64,000 nucleotides of DNA from Paludisphaera mucosa (GTDB lineage: Bacteria; Planctomycetota; Planctomycetia; Isosphaerales; Isosphaeraceae). The position numbers and the translations under genes are program-made. Where the stretch lies: the NCBI RefSeq assembly GCF_029589435.1, contig NZ_JARRAG010000002.1, positions 1,798,001 through 1,862,000 of the forward strand, read 5' to 3'. The notes below the pieces were generated by a model. The model was not told where the DNA came from and made no database searches. It worked only from the letters and a program-made list of their open reading frames with translations. Of the stretch, positions 35,301 through 43,211 are shown piece by piece; position 1 is the first letter of the stretch, and each line of letters opens with the position of its first letter.

Positions 35301-35423
35301 GGCGACGTCGTCGGGGCCCCTGAAGCGTTCGCCGAACTCCTCCCCCTCGTCGATCGGCTCGCGTCGGCCCTCGGTCAGCTCGTCGCCGCTGGAGGCGGGT
35401 CGCCGATCTTTCCCTCCCTCTGA
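32361..35423 (+). CDS. Hybrid histidine kinase with FixL-like heme PAS, coupled to hypB
   Basis: A 1020-aa cytoplasmic hybrid kinase. PAS1 (about 65-190) is a near-twin of PAS1 in the kinase at 16374. PAS2 (about 225-350) has the FixL pattern: EEHDGYL with H290 at the proximal heme position and, exactly 20 residues on, IIGIGR with R310 at the oxygen-binding distal position, then VTGRRKDGG.FPMEL. HisKA follows (H379 in NMSHEIRTP), then HATPase_c ([24 protein letters not shown]), two receivers (D671, D813) and an HPt domain (H953 in AAHTLRGSA). Translation is coupled to hypB, so an O2/redox-sensing role for the hydrogenase is likely (inference). FixL Arg206 is Asn here. Confidence 0.93.
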   Translation: MMGMGGGSPIEGPPPATEEEAEAILRALVGGAQQDPAGPAVAPEPTAGAGRERGPVDENGMAEIRYRALVEQIPAVTFMSRLDRGMQELYVSPQIEIMLGFSQKEWLENPILWYQQLHPDDRDRWQSEFARTIVGGVPFRAEYRFLAKSGRVIWVRGEAQIIRDAGGAPLFLQGIAFDITDQKEAEAILHRSREQLEGVVRERTSELGEANRALQAEIAERTRTELALRDREARLGSIVESAVDGILVIDHRGVVESFNPAAQRIFGYSSDEVLGRNIKMLMPAPYREEHDGYLANYLETGIPKIIGIGRDVTGRRKDGGTFPMELAVSKTPTSDGIKFTGIVRDVTQRKRDESDLTEAKLAAESASKLKSEFLANMSHEIRTPMNGIIGMTELALDTDLDPIQREYLGAVKISADALLTLINDILDFSKIEAGKLDLDATDFDVREMVGEALKPMAVRASEKGLELACEIEADVPDVLVGDPGRLRQIMINLVGNAIKFTMEGEVVVKVGREAGSGDADLSLHISITDTGIGVPEDKQQRIFESFTQADGSTTRKFGGTGLGLAISRRLVELMGGRIWLESRPGVGTTFHFTAKLPRCLVASHAAADASADFRGMRTLIIDDNATNRTILERVVIGWGMTPTLCDSGLTGLEAMSRAVDEGRPYSLVLLDAMMPEVDGFEVIRRINADPYVVGATILMLSSAAQLYDAVSYREMGLSRFLIKPVRPSDLLAAIRQGLGGRSVPRHDPSTPDTTPGPSANEPLRILLADDNAVNQRLGARLLEKQGHAVVVAGDGRQTLELLAGGHFDMVLMDIQMPVMNGFEAAAAIRSREVLYGGHIPIIALTANAMKGDKEQCLQSGFDAYVTKPIRWPQLASAIEGLSRDRPRVDTAGQGPSPPPSILDEAASLERLGGDVDLLKEIATIFIGDCPRMVDQIADAVARGDAGALKLAAHTLRGSASNFASPAVEDAASRLEKMGSLGDVVGAPEAFAELLPLVDRLASALGQLVAAGGGSPIFPSL

Positions 35424-35597
35424 CCGAACGGGACCGGATCGACGTGGTCAGCCCCGAACTGGGAGCGTTTTACCACCGCGGCCGATCGCGGCGACCTTCG
35501 CCGGCCGACCGGCTCCAATCCCGGCGCCTCGACCGGCCACAGGCCGAAGTCGCGGCCTCACCTGAGGCCGAGCCGAAGGAAACACGCCCCAAATCCT

Positions 35598-36512
35598 TCA
35601 GGACCTCGAAAACGCCCCCAGGTCCGAGCCGAGCGCAACCTCGACCCGGTTCCTCCCCCCTCGTTTCGCCCGGTAGAGGGCCTCGTCCGCGAGCCGGATC
35701 AGCCCCTCGGCGTCGCGACCCGCCCCATGTACGATCGCCATCCCCATGCTGGCCGTGACGGGGGTCATCCCCGACGGTGTGGCCACGTGGGCCTCGGCGA
35801 GGGTGTGACGGATCCGCTCCGCGGCCGCCCAGGCGCACGGCATTTCGCATCCCGGCAGGACGACGAGAAACTCCTCCCCGCCATACCGCCCGTGCGCGTC
35901 ATACGGTCGCAGCGCGAGCTCGATCCTCCGCGACGCTTCGCGCAGGACCGCGTCGCCGGCCTGATGGCCGAGCGTGTCGTTGATCCGCTTGAAGTGGTCG
36001 AGGTCCGCCATGATCACCCCGACCGACGTCCCCTCTCGTCCCGCGCGTACGGCCTCTCGCTCGAGGATATCGAAGATCGCCCGCCGGTTCCAAGCCCCCG
36101 TCAGGGCGTCTCGGGTGGCCTGGATCCGCAGCGCGTCGTGCAGTTCCACGATCCGCCGCCCGGCGCGCATGCGGACCTTCAATTCCTGCTCGTCGAAGGG
36201 CTTGCCCACATAGTCGTCGGCCCCCGACTCCATGCCCCGGACGACGTCCTCGGTCCTGGCCTTCCCGGTCAGCAGGATGAGGTAGACGTAGGGCGCCTCG
36301 CCCTCCTGGCGGACCTTGCGGCAGACGTCGACGCCGTCGAGGCCCGGCATCATCCAGTCGAGGATGGCCAGCGATGGTGCGTCCGCCCGGCGGAGCAGGT
36401 CCCAGGCCTCGGAGCCGTCCCGCGCCGTCACAACCTCGTAGCCCCATTCCGTCAGCGTGCCCTCCAGCAGGAGACGCGCGGCGGGATCGTCGTCGGCGAT
36501 CAGGACCCTCAT
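35598..36512 (-). CDS. REC-GGDEF diguanylate cyclase
   Basis: A 304-aa PleD-like response regulator. The receiver has D52 (LAILDWMMPGLDG) and the KPF lysine. The GGDEF domain has RYGGEEF (211-215) and a canonical inhibitory site RPYD (202-205) five residues before it, so activity and product inhibition are expected. The ATG at 36512 overlaps the stop of the upstream gene (ATGA). That coupling and the receiver start decide against the longer frame to 36584. It would make c-di-GMP in response to phosphorylation, perhaps through the neighbouring REC-HPt protein. Confidence 0.93.
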   Translation of the reverse strand: MRVLIADDDPAARLLLEGTLTEWGYEVVTARDGSEAWDLLRRADAPSLAILDWMMPGLDGVDVCRKVRQEGEAPYVYLILLTGKARTEDVVRGMESGADDYVGKPFDEQELKVRMRAGRRIVELHDALRIQATRDALTGAWNRRAIFDILEREAVRAGREGTSVGVIMADLDHFKRINDTLGHQAGDAVLREASRRIELALRPYDAHGRYGGEEFLVVLPGCEMPCAWAAAERIRHTLAEAHVATPSGMTPVTASMGMAIVHGAGRDAEGLIRLADEALYRAKRGGRNRVEVALGSDLGAFSRS

Positions 36513-37576
36513 GCGGTGCCTGCTTCCTTGAGGATTTCCAGGGCGAATTCGAGGCGGACGACCTCGTCCTCCAGCTCCTTGCACGCGGCCCCGGCTTCCG
36601 AGAGCACTCCCTCGGATCCCATCCCTTCAAGGCGCCCGGCGACCTCGACGACCCTAGGGGCGCTGAGGTAGGCCGCCGACCCCCTGATCCTGTGGGCCGC
36701 ACGTTCCAGCGCCGAGCCGTCTCCCGCGGCCAGGGCCGCGCGGACTTGATCGAGCAGACCGGGACAGTCGGCCAGGAACAGTTCGGACATCTTTTGCAGC
36801 AGCTCCGGCCTGCCGAGAGCCCGTGCCAGAGCGTCCGGAAGGTCGAACACCTGTTCGGCGACCTCGAGACGGGTCTCCCCGCTCTCCCCCGTCTCCGCCA
36901 TCGCCGCCGGGACGGCATGCCCCCCGACGATCGCGAGGAACTGCTGGGCGCGGATCGGCTTGGAGATGTAGCCGTCCATCCCGGCGCCCAAGCACCGCTC
37001 GCGGTCTCCGTCCATCGCATGCGCCGTCATGGCGAGGATCGTCAGGTGGCGGCCCGTGTCGACCTCGCCTCGGCGGATGGCGGCGGTGGCCTCGAACCCA
37101 TCCATTCGGGGCATCTGCACGTCCATGAGGACCAGGTCGAACGTCTCCCGGTCGAGGATCTCGAGCGCCTCTCGGCCGTCGCCGGCCACGGCCACCTCGT
37201 AGCCTCGGCTCTCAAGGAGAGTCACCGCCAGTCGCTGATTTACGGGGGCGTCCTCCGCAAGCAACACCCGGAGCCGACGCGAAGGCGCGATCGGGGAATT
37301 CGGCGCCGGCGCTGCCTGCTCGACCATCGCAGCCGGCGAGTCACCCGGGACGGGCCGGATCGGGTCGGGCAGGTCCGATCCCTCGATGGGCTTGCGGCCA
37401 TAGACGTCGCCGCCCAGTGCCCTGCAGCGTTCGACGTCGCCATGAATGTCGGAAGACGATGGTGTCATAATGGCCGTACCGGCCAGATGGGCGTCCCGGA
37501 GGCTCGGCCCGGCGATCTGTTTCTCGAAGGGGATTCCGATGCGTATATCGCGGACTGCGACGAGCAAAGAGCCCAT
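36509..37576 (-). CDS. REC-HPt phosphorelay protein, tail of a broken hybrid kinase
   Basis: A frame of 355 aa. The well-kept part is a receiver (LRVLLAEDAPVNQRLA, phospho-acceptor in [21 protein letters not shown]) and an HPt domain (RAAHRIRGSAAYLS). The first ~40 residues (VRDIRIGIPFEKQ) are the eroded G1 box of a HATPase, so the gene was once a complete hybrid kinase like those at 32361 and 47679; its true start today is uncertain (ATG at 37468 is possible). It may still act as a phosphorelay shuttle for the co-translated diguanylate cyclase. Confidence 0.75.
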   Translation of the reverse strand: MGSLLVAVRDIRIGIPFEKQIAGPSLRDAHLAGTAIMTPSSSDIHGDVERCRALGGDVYGRKPIEGSDLPDPIRPVPGDSPAAMVEQAAPAPNSPIAPSRRLRVLLAEDAPVNQRLAVTLLESRGYEVAVAGDGREALEILDRETFDLVLMDVQMPRMDGFEATAAIRRGEVDTGRHLTILAMTAHAMDGDRERCLGAGMDGYISKPIRAQQFLAIVGGHAVPAAMAETGESGETRLEVAEQVFDLPDALARALGRPELLQKMSELFLADCPGLLDQVRAALAAGDGSALERAAHRIRGSAAYLSAPRVVEVAGRLEGMGSEGVLSEAGAACKELEDEVVRLEFALEILKEAGTA

Positions 37577-37914
37577 GCGTCGCCCCGCGACTCAAAATCG
37601 ACGCACACGGCGGGCCCACCCCGCTCGCCGAACTCGCGGAAGTGGCCCACGAGGACCTGACTAAGTCCTCTCGGGCCTCCCATCGGGGCGAGGTGCATGT
37701 GGCTGGCGGTCGCGCAGGTCGGCTCCAGTCCCATCTCCTCCACCTCCATCGCGAGGGGCTTGATCGTGTCCCCGAGGGCCCGCAGAACCTGAAGCGGGTG
37801 AAATCCAGCTCGAGCTCGCCGGCCTCGAGCCTGGTGAAGTCGAGATCGTCCTTCAGGAGCCGCAGGAGGATCTCGGCGGCGAAGCGGGCCGGGCCGAAAT
37901 CCTCGTCGTGCCCC
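37577..37914 (-). pseudogene. Decayed histidine kinase core
   Basis: Pieces of a HisKA/HATPase region remain in shifting frames on the minus strand: LLRLLKDDLDFTRLEAGELELDF matches the [19 protein letters not shown] helix of the intact kinases, then LGDTIKPLAMEVEEMGLE, and LSQVLVGHF for the N box. The phospho-acceptor His is not found. The sequence is cut at 37914 by the ISAs1 element and seems to resume beyond 39222. Confidence 0.7.
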
Positions 37915-37933
37915 CAGGGCCAGCGCGCACTTA
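37905..37933 (+). repeat. ISAs1 left end: target duplication plus inverted repeat
   Basis: 10-bp target duplication GTCGTGCCCC (37905-37914), then the left inverted repeat (37915-37933). Confidence 0.85.
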
Positions 37934-39211
37934 TAGGTAGATTCGGCGGAGTCTGGCGGCTTGCGCCGGATCGAGTCATCGGTTAGACCATCTCCAGGCG
38001 GCGTCACGGCGCGGGGGACGGGGGTCGGTCGATGGCGGATGCGAGCCGGTTCGGTATGGACGAGGTGGCGGCGTTCTTCCAGGACCTGGATGACCCGCGG
38101 TCGGAGATCAATCGCAAGCATCCGCTGGCCTCGGTGGTGGTGATCGCCCTGGTCGCGGTCCTGGCGGGGGCCTCCGGGCCGGACGGCGATCGCGCGGTGG
38201 GCGGCGTTCAAGCGGGGTCTGCTCGAGTCGATCCTGCCGCTGCCGAACGGGGTGCCGTGCAAGGACGTCTTCCGGCGCGTGTTGATGGCCCTGCGGCCCG
38301 AGGCGTTCCAGCCGTGCTTCGCCGCCTGGCTGCGGTCGCTGCGCGACGAGGCCGCGGCCGAGACGGGCGTCGAGCGGCCCACGCTGGCGATCGACGGCAA
38401 GACCCTGCGTCGCAGCCACGACCGCAAGAACGGCCTGGGGCGTTGCACTCGGTGACCGCCTGGGCGAGCGAGTACGGCCTGTCGCTGGGCCAGGTCGCTT
38501 GCGATGAGAAGTCGAACGAGATCGCTGCGATCCCGAGTTGCTGAAGCTGATCGACGTCTCCGGCGGCGTCGTGACGATCGACGCGATGGGCTGCCAGAGG
38601 GAGGTCGCCGGGGCGGTCGTCGCCGCCGGCGGCGACTACGTGCTGGGCGCTGAAGGGGAACCAGGGACGCTGCATCGGGCGGCCGTCGCCCACGTCCTGG
38701 GGCGTTGGGACGAAGGGTTCGCGGGGGAGCCGGTCGGCCGCCTCCAGGTCGATGAGGCGGCCCACGGCCGTCGCGAGTCGCGGACGTACATCCAGCTCGA
38801 GGCCCCGAAGGACCTCCCCGGCTTCGAGGCGTGGCGGGGCTGAGGTCGATCGGCGTGGCGATCTCCGAGGTCGTCCGCGAGGGAAAGACGGCGGAGGACG
38901 TCCGCTACTACATCAGCAGCCTGCCGGTCGAGCCCGACGCTAAGGCGTTCGCCCACGCGGTCCGCTCGCACTGGGGGATCGAGAACGGCTGCCACTGGAC
39001 CCTCGACGTGACCTTCCGCGAGGACGAGTCGCGAATCCGAGAGGAGCACCTGCGCCAGAACATGGCCTGGCTGAATCGCTTCTGCCTGTCCCTGCTCAAG
39101 CGGCACCCCGGGCGGGACAGCGTCGCCATGAAGCGACGCGGATGCGGATGGAGCGACGACTACTTGATGGAAGTCGTTAGAGGATCGACATGTTAGTGAG
39201 CGCTGGCCCTG
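37915..39211 (+). mobile_element. ISAs1-family insertion sequence
   Basis: A complete 1297-bp element bounded by imperfect 19-bp inverted ends (CAGGGCCAGCGC..CACT at 37915 and its complement ending at 39211; 17 of 19 match). It is flanked by an exact 10-bp direct repeat GTCGTGCCCC (37905-37914 and 39212-39221). The transposase inside is frameshifted, so it cannot move by itself. It sits in the remains of a hybrid kinase. Confidence 0.87.
38032..39196 (+). pseudogene. ISAs1 transposase, frameshifted
   Basis: The transposase can be read only by joining several frames: FFQDLDDPRSEINRKHPLASVVVIALVAVLAGASG, then VPCKDVFRRVLMALRPEAF and PTLAIDGKTLRRS (first catalytic Asp), then HSVTAWASEYGLSLGQ, then VVTIDAMGCQREVA (second Asp), and lastly HWGIENGCHWTLDVTFREDESRIR with the terminal Glu and the family-typical end. 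At least three or four shifts are required (near 38170, 38440, 38535 and 38840). Catalytic residues survive, so decay is fairly recent. Confidence 0.85.
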
Positions 39212-39221
39212 GTCGTGCCCC
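39193..39221 (-). repeat. ISAs1 right end: inverted repeat plus target duplication
   Basis: Right inverted repeat (39193-39211), then the second copy of GTCGTGCCCC (39212-39221). The match to the left end is what fixes the element's borders. Confidence 0.85.
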
Positions 39222-39668
39222 CGCTCTCCCAAGCTCTTGATTTGCACGTTGAAGGAGCCCCCGACTTCCGTCAAAGGGACATACATGTGGAACTCGTTCG
39301 GCCCCGACTCGACGTCGGCTCGCTTCACCGCGGAGAGCCTCGCGAGGACTCCGAAGGGCCGAAAGCTTGGACGCCGCGGGCGCCGACGTTCGGCAGCAGA
39401 CGCGGTGAGTGATCGGAGCCGAGCCTCCTCGCCTGTTCCGAGGCGGCGCCGAGATGTCTCCAACAGAGTCGATTCGGCCGGCGTGCAAGATCGATCCTCC
39501 GCTCCGCCGCTTGGTGCAGCACTCAGACTGGGGGCGAGCCTCGAAGCGAGAATCCCGGCGATGCGCACCGCCGTTTGAGGTCCCTCTAGAATCTAGGTCA
39601 TCAAACCTCTCGGGAAGGAGCAATTACGCGTCGGCCGGGGGGCCCTGAGGTCCTCGTGGCCGCCCGGG

Positions 39669-39810
39669 TTCGACGATCGACCCCGCTCGCCCGCGGCGAG
39701 GCGGACTGGATCCGGTGAGCATATACCGGATAGGCGTCGGCGGGCTTTCTGGGGGTTTTGAAGGCGGTCGTCCCGGTTTCCGTCGCCTCGAATCATGAAC
39801 TCGACGACCC
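39669..39810. repeat. Diverged ~140-bp repeat, copy 1
   Basis: Aligns with 40091-40230 nearly end to end with few gaps. Shared blocks include TTCGAnGATCGA, CGCGGCGAGGCGG, CTGGATC and TTCTGGGGGTTTTGA. On the minus strand both copies read ...R(A/D)D..QNPQKA, so the pair may descend from a coding sequence. Confidence 0.65.
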
Positions 39811-40090
39811 GCGGACGAGGACTACGGCCACGGCGGGACCACTACATGAGAGGCCGTCCCGCCAGGTCGTCCCTTGCAAGAACGACCCCGGGATCAGACG
39901 GGTTGATCGTGTCCGAGCCTCACCGGTCGCCTGGGTGTGCATGACCGCGTCCGAAGCAACCTCTCGTCCCCGACGAACCGCAGGACCCACGGCTGGCGAA
40001 AGTGTCCGACCCGGCACCTGCATATTTACCGAAAGCTCCGCGGGCCTCGACTCATCGGGGCGATCGAGGGGGCGGGCGCGGACACCCAAA

Positions 40091-40230
40091 TTCGATGATC
40101 GAGCCCTCGCTCGCGGCGAGGCGGGCTGGATCGCCCAATCTAGCCCGGGGGGGCGTAAGCGGCGGCCTTCTGGGGGTTTTGAGGGTGGTCGGCCCGGCTG
40201 CCGTCGACTAGGATCACGATATCGACGACC
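40091..40230. repeat. Diverged ~140-bp repeat, copy 2
   Basis: Partner of the copy at 39669. The minus strand reads VVDIVILVDGSRADHPQNPQKA; the equivalent in copy 1 is VVEFMIRGDGNRDDRLQNPQKA. No family is recognised. Confidence 0.65.
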
Positions 40231-40673
40231 ATCGGCCGAGTGCCACGACCCCACGCCGACGCCTTCCCTCGGCCGCGGCATGTCCAGCGCGGGGGGGGCG
40301 CCTGTCCAAATCGTCATTGATCGGATCCCCCCGCAGATCGTACGGATCGAGCGCGCTCGCCGATCGCCCAGCGTCGGGTGTCCTTGGTCACGACCGGAGC
40401 TTCCTCCCTCGCCCCGACCAACCGCACGCCGGGCATGAGACGGACACGTCCAGGCCGGGGGCCTGCATGACCTTCAAAAGCCACGCGGACCTCGCCCCCT
40501 CCCGAGCGTCCCAGGAGGGCGAGCGGCGTCTCGCGGCGGGCCGGGCGGCGACCGACCTCCTCCGCTTAATTCCCGCGGATATCGCGTCATAGACGCATGC
40601 CGAAGCTCCTAGCCCTCGCCCGACGGGCGAGGCGAGCCGACGGCTTCCTTCACCGACTTCGAGAGGAAAACCT

Positions 40674-40973
40674 GTGAGCCACATCGTGACGATCGAGACC
40701 CAGCTCCGCGACCCGGCGGCGGTCGCGGCCGCCTGCCGCCGGCTCGGCCTGCCCGGGCCGGTGCAAGGCGTCGCCAAGCTATACTCCGGCCAGGCCGTCG
40801 GGCTGCTGGTCCGGCTGCCGGGCTGGCGCTATCCGGTGGTGGTCGACGCGGCCGCCGGCCGGGTCCGCTACGACAACTTCGACGGGGCCTGGGGCGCGCC
40901 GGAGCACCCGGGCCGCCTGGCGCAGGCGTACGCGGTGGAGAACTCGACTGCGCCACGAGGCACCCCCTGTTAG
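40674..40973 (+). CDS. DUF1257 (Ycf35-like) protein, first copy, short
   Basis: A 99-aa protein starting with GTG after GAGAGGAAAACCT. It has the DUF1257 pattern SHIVTIETQLRDPAAVAAACRRLGL, then LLVRLPGWRYPVVVDAAAGRVRYDN. DUF1257 is the Ycf35 family of cyanobacteria and red-algal plastids; its function is not established. Compared with the next gene it ends early: after QAYAVE the equivalent C-terminal ~33 residues are replaced by NSTAPRGTPC, so the C-terminal helix and strand are missing. It may still fold as a partial paralogue of its neighbour. Confidence 0.85.
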   Translation: MSHIVTIETQLRDPAAVAAACRRLGLPGPVQGVAKLYSGQAVGLLVRLPGWRYPVVVDAAAGRVRYDNFDGAWGAPEHPGRLAQAYAVENSTAPRGTPC

Positions 40974-41054
40974 GGTTCTAGGTCAGGGCTGCGGGGCCAC
41001 GTCGGCCCCGGCGTCCATTTTCATCTCCGTCCCCTTGGAAAGGCGACCACCCCC

Positions 41055-41423
41055 GTGTCACACATCGTTCAGATCGAGACCAGGATGCACGACCTGCAGG
41101 CCATCGCCGCCGCCTGCCGTCGTCTCGACCTCGAGGGGCCCGTGGAGGGCACCGCCCGGCTGTTCAGCGAGAGCGTCGCCGGGCTGCTCGTCGAACTCCC
41201 CGGCTGGCGCTATCCGGTCGTCATCGACGCGACCGGCGGGACGGTCCGCTACGACAACTACGGCGGCCGCTGGGGAGAGCAGCGGCACCTGGAGCGGCTC
41301 ACCCAGATCTACGCGGTGGAGAAGGCCGAGATCGAGGCGCGGAAGCGGGGCTGCTCGGTCGTCGAGCACGCGCTGGCCGACGGCTCGATCAAGCTGACCA
41401 TCAGCGTCGGGGGTGCGTCTTGA
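41055..41423 (+). CDS. ycf35: DUF1257 (Ycf35-like) protein, second copy
   Basis: A complete DUF1257 protein of 122 aa: SHIVQIETRMHDLQAIAAACRRLDL, LLVELPGWRYPVVIDATGGTVRYDNYGGRWG, then LTQIYAVEKAEIEARKRG and a C-terminal strand KLTISV. GTG start at 41055. The stop overlaps the TTG start of the DUF2997 gene. Ycf35, DUF2997 and Ycf46 are conserved together in cyanobacteria, so this order links the planctomycete cassette to that set. The symbol reflects family membership only. Confidence 0.88.
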   Translation: MSHIVQIETRMHDLQAIAAACRRLDLEGPVEGTARLFSESVAGLLVELPGWRYPVVIDATGGTVRYDNYGGRWGEQRHLERLTQIYAVEKAEIEARKRGCSVVEHALADGSIKLTISVGGAS

Positions 41424-41614
41424 GCAAGTCCATCGAGATCGTCGTCGACCCCAAGGGCGGGACGACCGTGCGGACGACGGGCTTCGCCGGGGCGGCCTGC
41501 CGCGAGGCCAGCCGGTTCGTCGAGCAGGCCCTGGGCCTCAGGACGGCCGAGACCCTCACGGCCGAGTTCCACCAGGGCGTGCAGGCTGCCCCGCGGCTCG
41601 AGCAGTCCACCTGA
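41420..41614 (+). CDS. DUF2997 protein
   Basis: A 64-aa protein with TTG start overlapping the previous stop (TTGA). It reads KSIEIVVDPKGGTTVRTTGFAGAACREASRFVEQALG, the characteristic DUF2997 pattern (a short strand-turn-strand with a G(A)xC, then a helix with E/L repeats). In cyanobacteria this small protein usually sits next to Ycf35. A regulatory or binding peptide is plausible; no biochemical role is known to me. Confidence 0.85.
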   Translation: MSKSIEIVVDPKGGTTVRTTGFAGAACREASRFVEQALGLRTAETLTAEFHQGVQAAPRLEQST

Positions 41615-41670
41615 CGCCGCCCCTCCGCACTTCCCCAACACACTTCGTCTTAACCATCGAGGAGCATCCG

Positions 41671-43164
41671 ATGACGCTCGCCGAGCGCCTCGCGGAGCAC
41701 GTGCGCGCCTGCTTCACCGGCCTGTGGATCCGGTCGGCCGAGCACCAGGACGCCCTGGCCGAGATCGCCGACCTCTGCCGCTCCGAGGGCTGGTCGCTCG
41801 CCGCCTGGGACGTCGACGGCGGGCTGCGGGCCCTCGCCGGCGCGGCCGCCTCCGGCGTCGACGCCGCCGACCCGCTGGCGGCGGTCCGGTCGCTGGACGC
41901 CATGGCCGCGCCCGACGGCGCGGCGCTGCTGGTCCTGGTCAACTTCCACCGCTTCCTCGCGAGCCCCGAGGTCGTCCAGGCCCTCGACGCGCGGATCCAT
42001 TCGGGCAAGCAGGCCCGGACCTTCGTGGTCGTGCTGTCGCCGGTGGTGCAGATCCCGGTCGAGCTGGAGAAGCAGTTCGTCGTGATCGAGCACGAGCTGC
42101 CCGGCCGCGGCCAGCTCGAGGCGATCGCCCGCTCGATCGCCGTCGAGCCGGACGAGATGCCCGAGGGCGACGAGCTGGGCCGGGTGCTGGACGCCGCCGC
42201 CGGGCTCACGCGGTTCGAGGCCGAGGGGGCGGTCAGCCTCTCGCTGGTGCGCCACGGCCGGGTCGCGGCCGGGCCGCTCTGGGAGCTGAAGAGCGGAATG
42301 CTCAAGAAGTCTGGCCTGCTGACGCTGCACCGCGGCGGCGGGACGTTCGCCGACCTGGGCGGCCTGGGCGCCCTCAAGGCGTTCTGCACGAAGGCCCTGC
42401 GGCCGGGTCGCGAGGCCGGCGTCCACGCCCGCGGGATCCTGCTCTTGGGCGTGCCGGGCACGGGCAAGTCGCAGTTCGCCAAGGCGCTGGGCGCCGAGAC
42501 GGGGCGGCCCACGCTCGCGCTCGACGTCGGGGCGCTGCTGGGCTCGCTCGTGGGCGAGACCGAGCGGAACGTGCGGCAGGCGCTGCGGATCGCCGACGCG
42601 ATGGCGCCTTGCGTCCTGTTCTGCGACGAGGTCGAGAAGGCCTTAGGCGGCGCGGCCTCGGGCTCCCACGGCGACTCGGGTGTCGGTGCCCGGCTGTTCG
42701 GCTCGCTGCTGACTTGGCTGTCGGACCACGAGTCGGACGTCTTCTTCGTCGGCACCTGCAACGACGTCACGAGGCTGCCGCCGGAGTTCAGTCGGGCCGA
42801 GAGGTTCGACGCAATTTACTTCATCGACCTGCCCGACCCCCGCGAGCGCGAGCTGATCTGGCGGATGCACTCGGAGCGGTTCGGGCTCGACCCCGCCCAG
42901 CGCCGGCCCCGCGACCAGGACTGGACGGGCGCCGAGATCCGGGCCTGCTGCCGGCTGGCGGCCCTGCTCGACGTGCCGCTCGTCGAGGCGGCGCTCAACG
43001 TCGTGCCGGTGGCCGTGACGGCCGGCGAGTCGGTCGAGCGGCTGCGGTCGTGGGCCTCGGGCCGCTGCCTGGCCGCCGACCGGCCCGGCGTCTACACGCG
43101 CGGCGGGTGGCCGCTCGACGGGCCCCGCCGCGAGGTCCGCCGGGGCGCGCCTTCGGACAACTGA
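41671..43164 (+). CDS. ycf46: Ycf46-like AAA+ ATPase (copy B, intact)
   Basis: A 497-aa soluble AAA+ ATPase. The N-terminal domain (1-220, LWIRSAEHQDALAEIADLC, LLVLVNFHRFL, QIPVELEKQFVVIEHELP) is typical of Ycf46. The AAA core (about 225-430) has Walker A GVPGTGKS, Walker B CVLFCDEVEKA, sensor-1 GTCND and an RFDAIYFIDLP region. The lid contains WTGAEIRACCRLA. Start ATG 41671 has GAGGAG nine bases before. Ycf46 has been connected with inorganic-carbon acclimation in a cyanobacterium (from memory); in a planctomycete the role is open. A remodelling ATPase acting on the flanking small proteins is a fair working model (inference). Confidence 0.93.
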   Translation: MTLAERLAEHVRACFTGLWIRSAEHQDALAEIADLCRSEGWSLAAWDVDGGLRALAGAAASGVDAADPLAAVRSLDAMAAPDGAALLVLVNFHRFLASPEVVQALDARIHSGKQARTFVVVLSPVVQIPVELEKQFVVIEHELPGRGQLEAIARSIAVEPDEMPEGDELGRVLDAAAGLTRFEAEGAVSLSLVRHGRVAAGPLWELKSGMLKKSGLLTLHRGGGTFADLGGLGALKAFCTKALRPGREAGVHARGILLLGVPGTGKSQFAKALGAETGRPTLALDVGALLGSLVGETERNVRQALRIADAMAPCVLFCDEVEKALGGAASGSHGDSGVGARLFGSLLTWLSDHESDVFFVGTCNDVTRLPPEFSRAERFDAIYFIDLPDPRERELIWRMHSERFGLDPAQRRPRDQDWTGAEIRACCRLAALLDVPLVEAALNVVPVAVTAGESVERLRSWASGRCLAADRPGVYTRGGWPLDGPRREVRRGAPSDN

Positions 43165-43211
43165 TCGTCGCTTTCGCACCCCTCCATTTCTCCATCACCA
43201 CCGGAGCCGCC

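Larger units (their letters stand above)
39222..40673. other. Gene-poor stretch with an internal repeat pair
   Basis: About 1.45 kb without a gene I can support. The first ~200 bp continue the interrupted kinase locus on the minus strand (a frame with ESGPNEFHMYVPLTEVGG), but no domain is recognisable. Two diverged copies of a ~140-bp sequence lie at 39669 and 40091. The end leads directly into the DUF1257 genes and must include their promoter and leader; GACTTCGAGAGGAAAACCT before 40674 supplies the ribosome binding site. Confidence 0.5.

Noticed and set aside
38636-39568. A 310-aa minus-strand protein across the ISAs1 right end
   Set aside because: It runs antisense through the transposase and across the insertion border, so it cannot predate the insertion.
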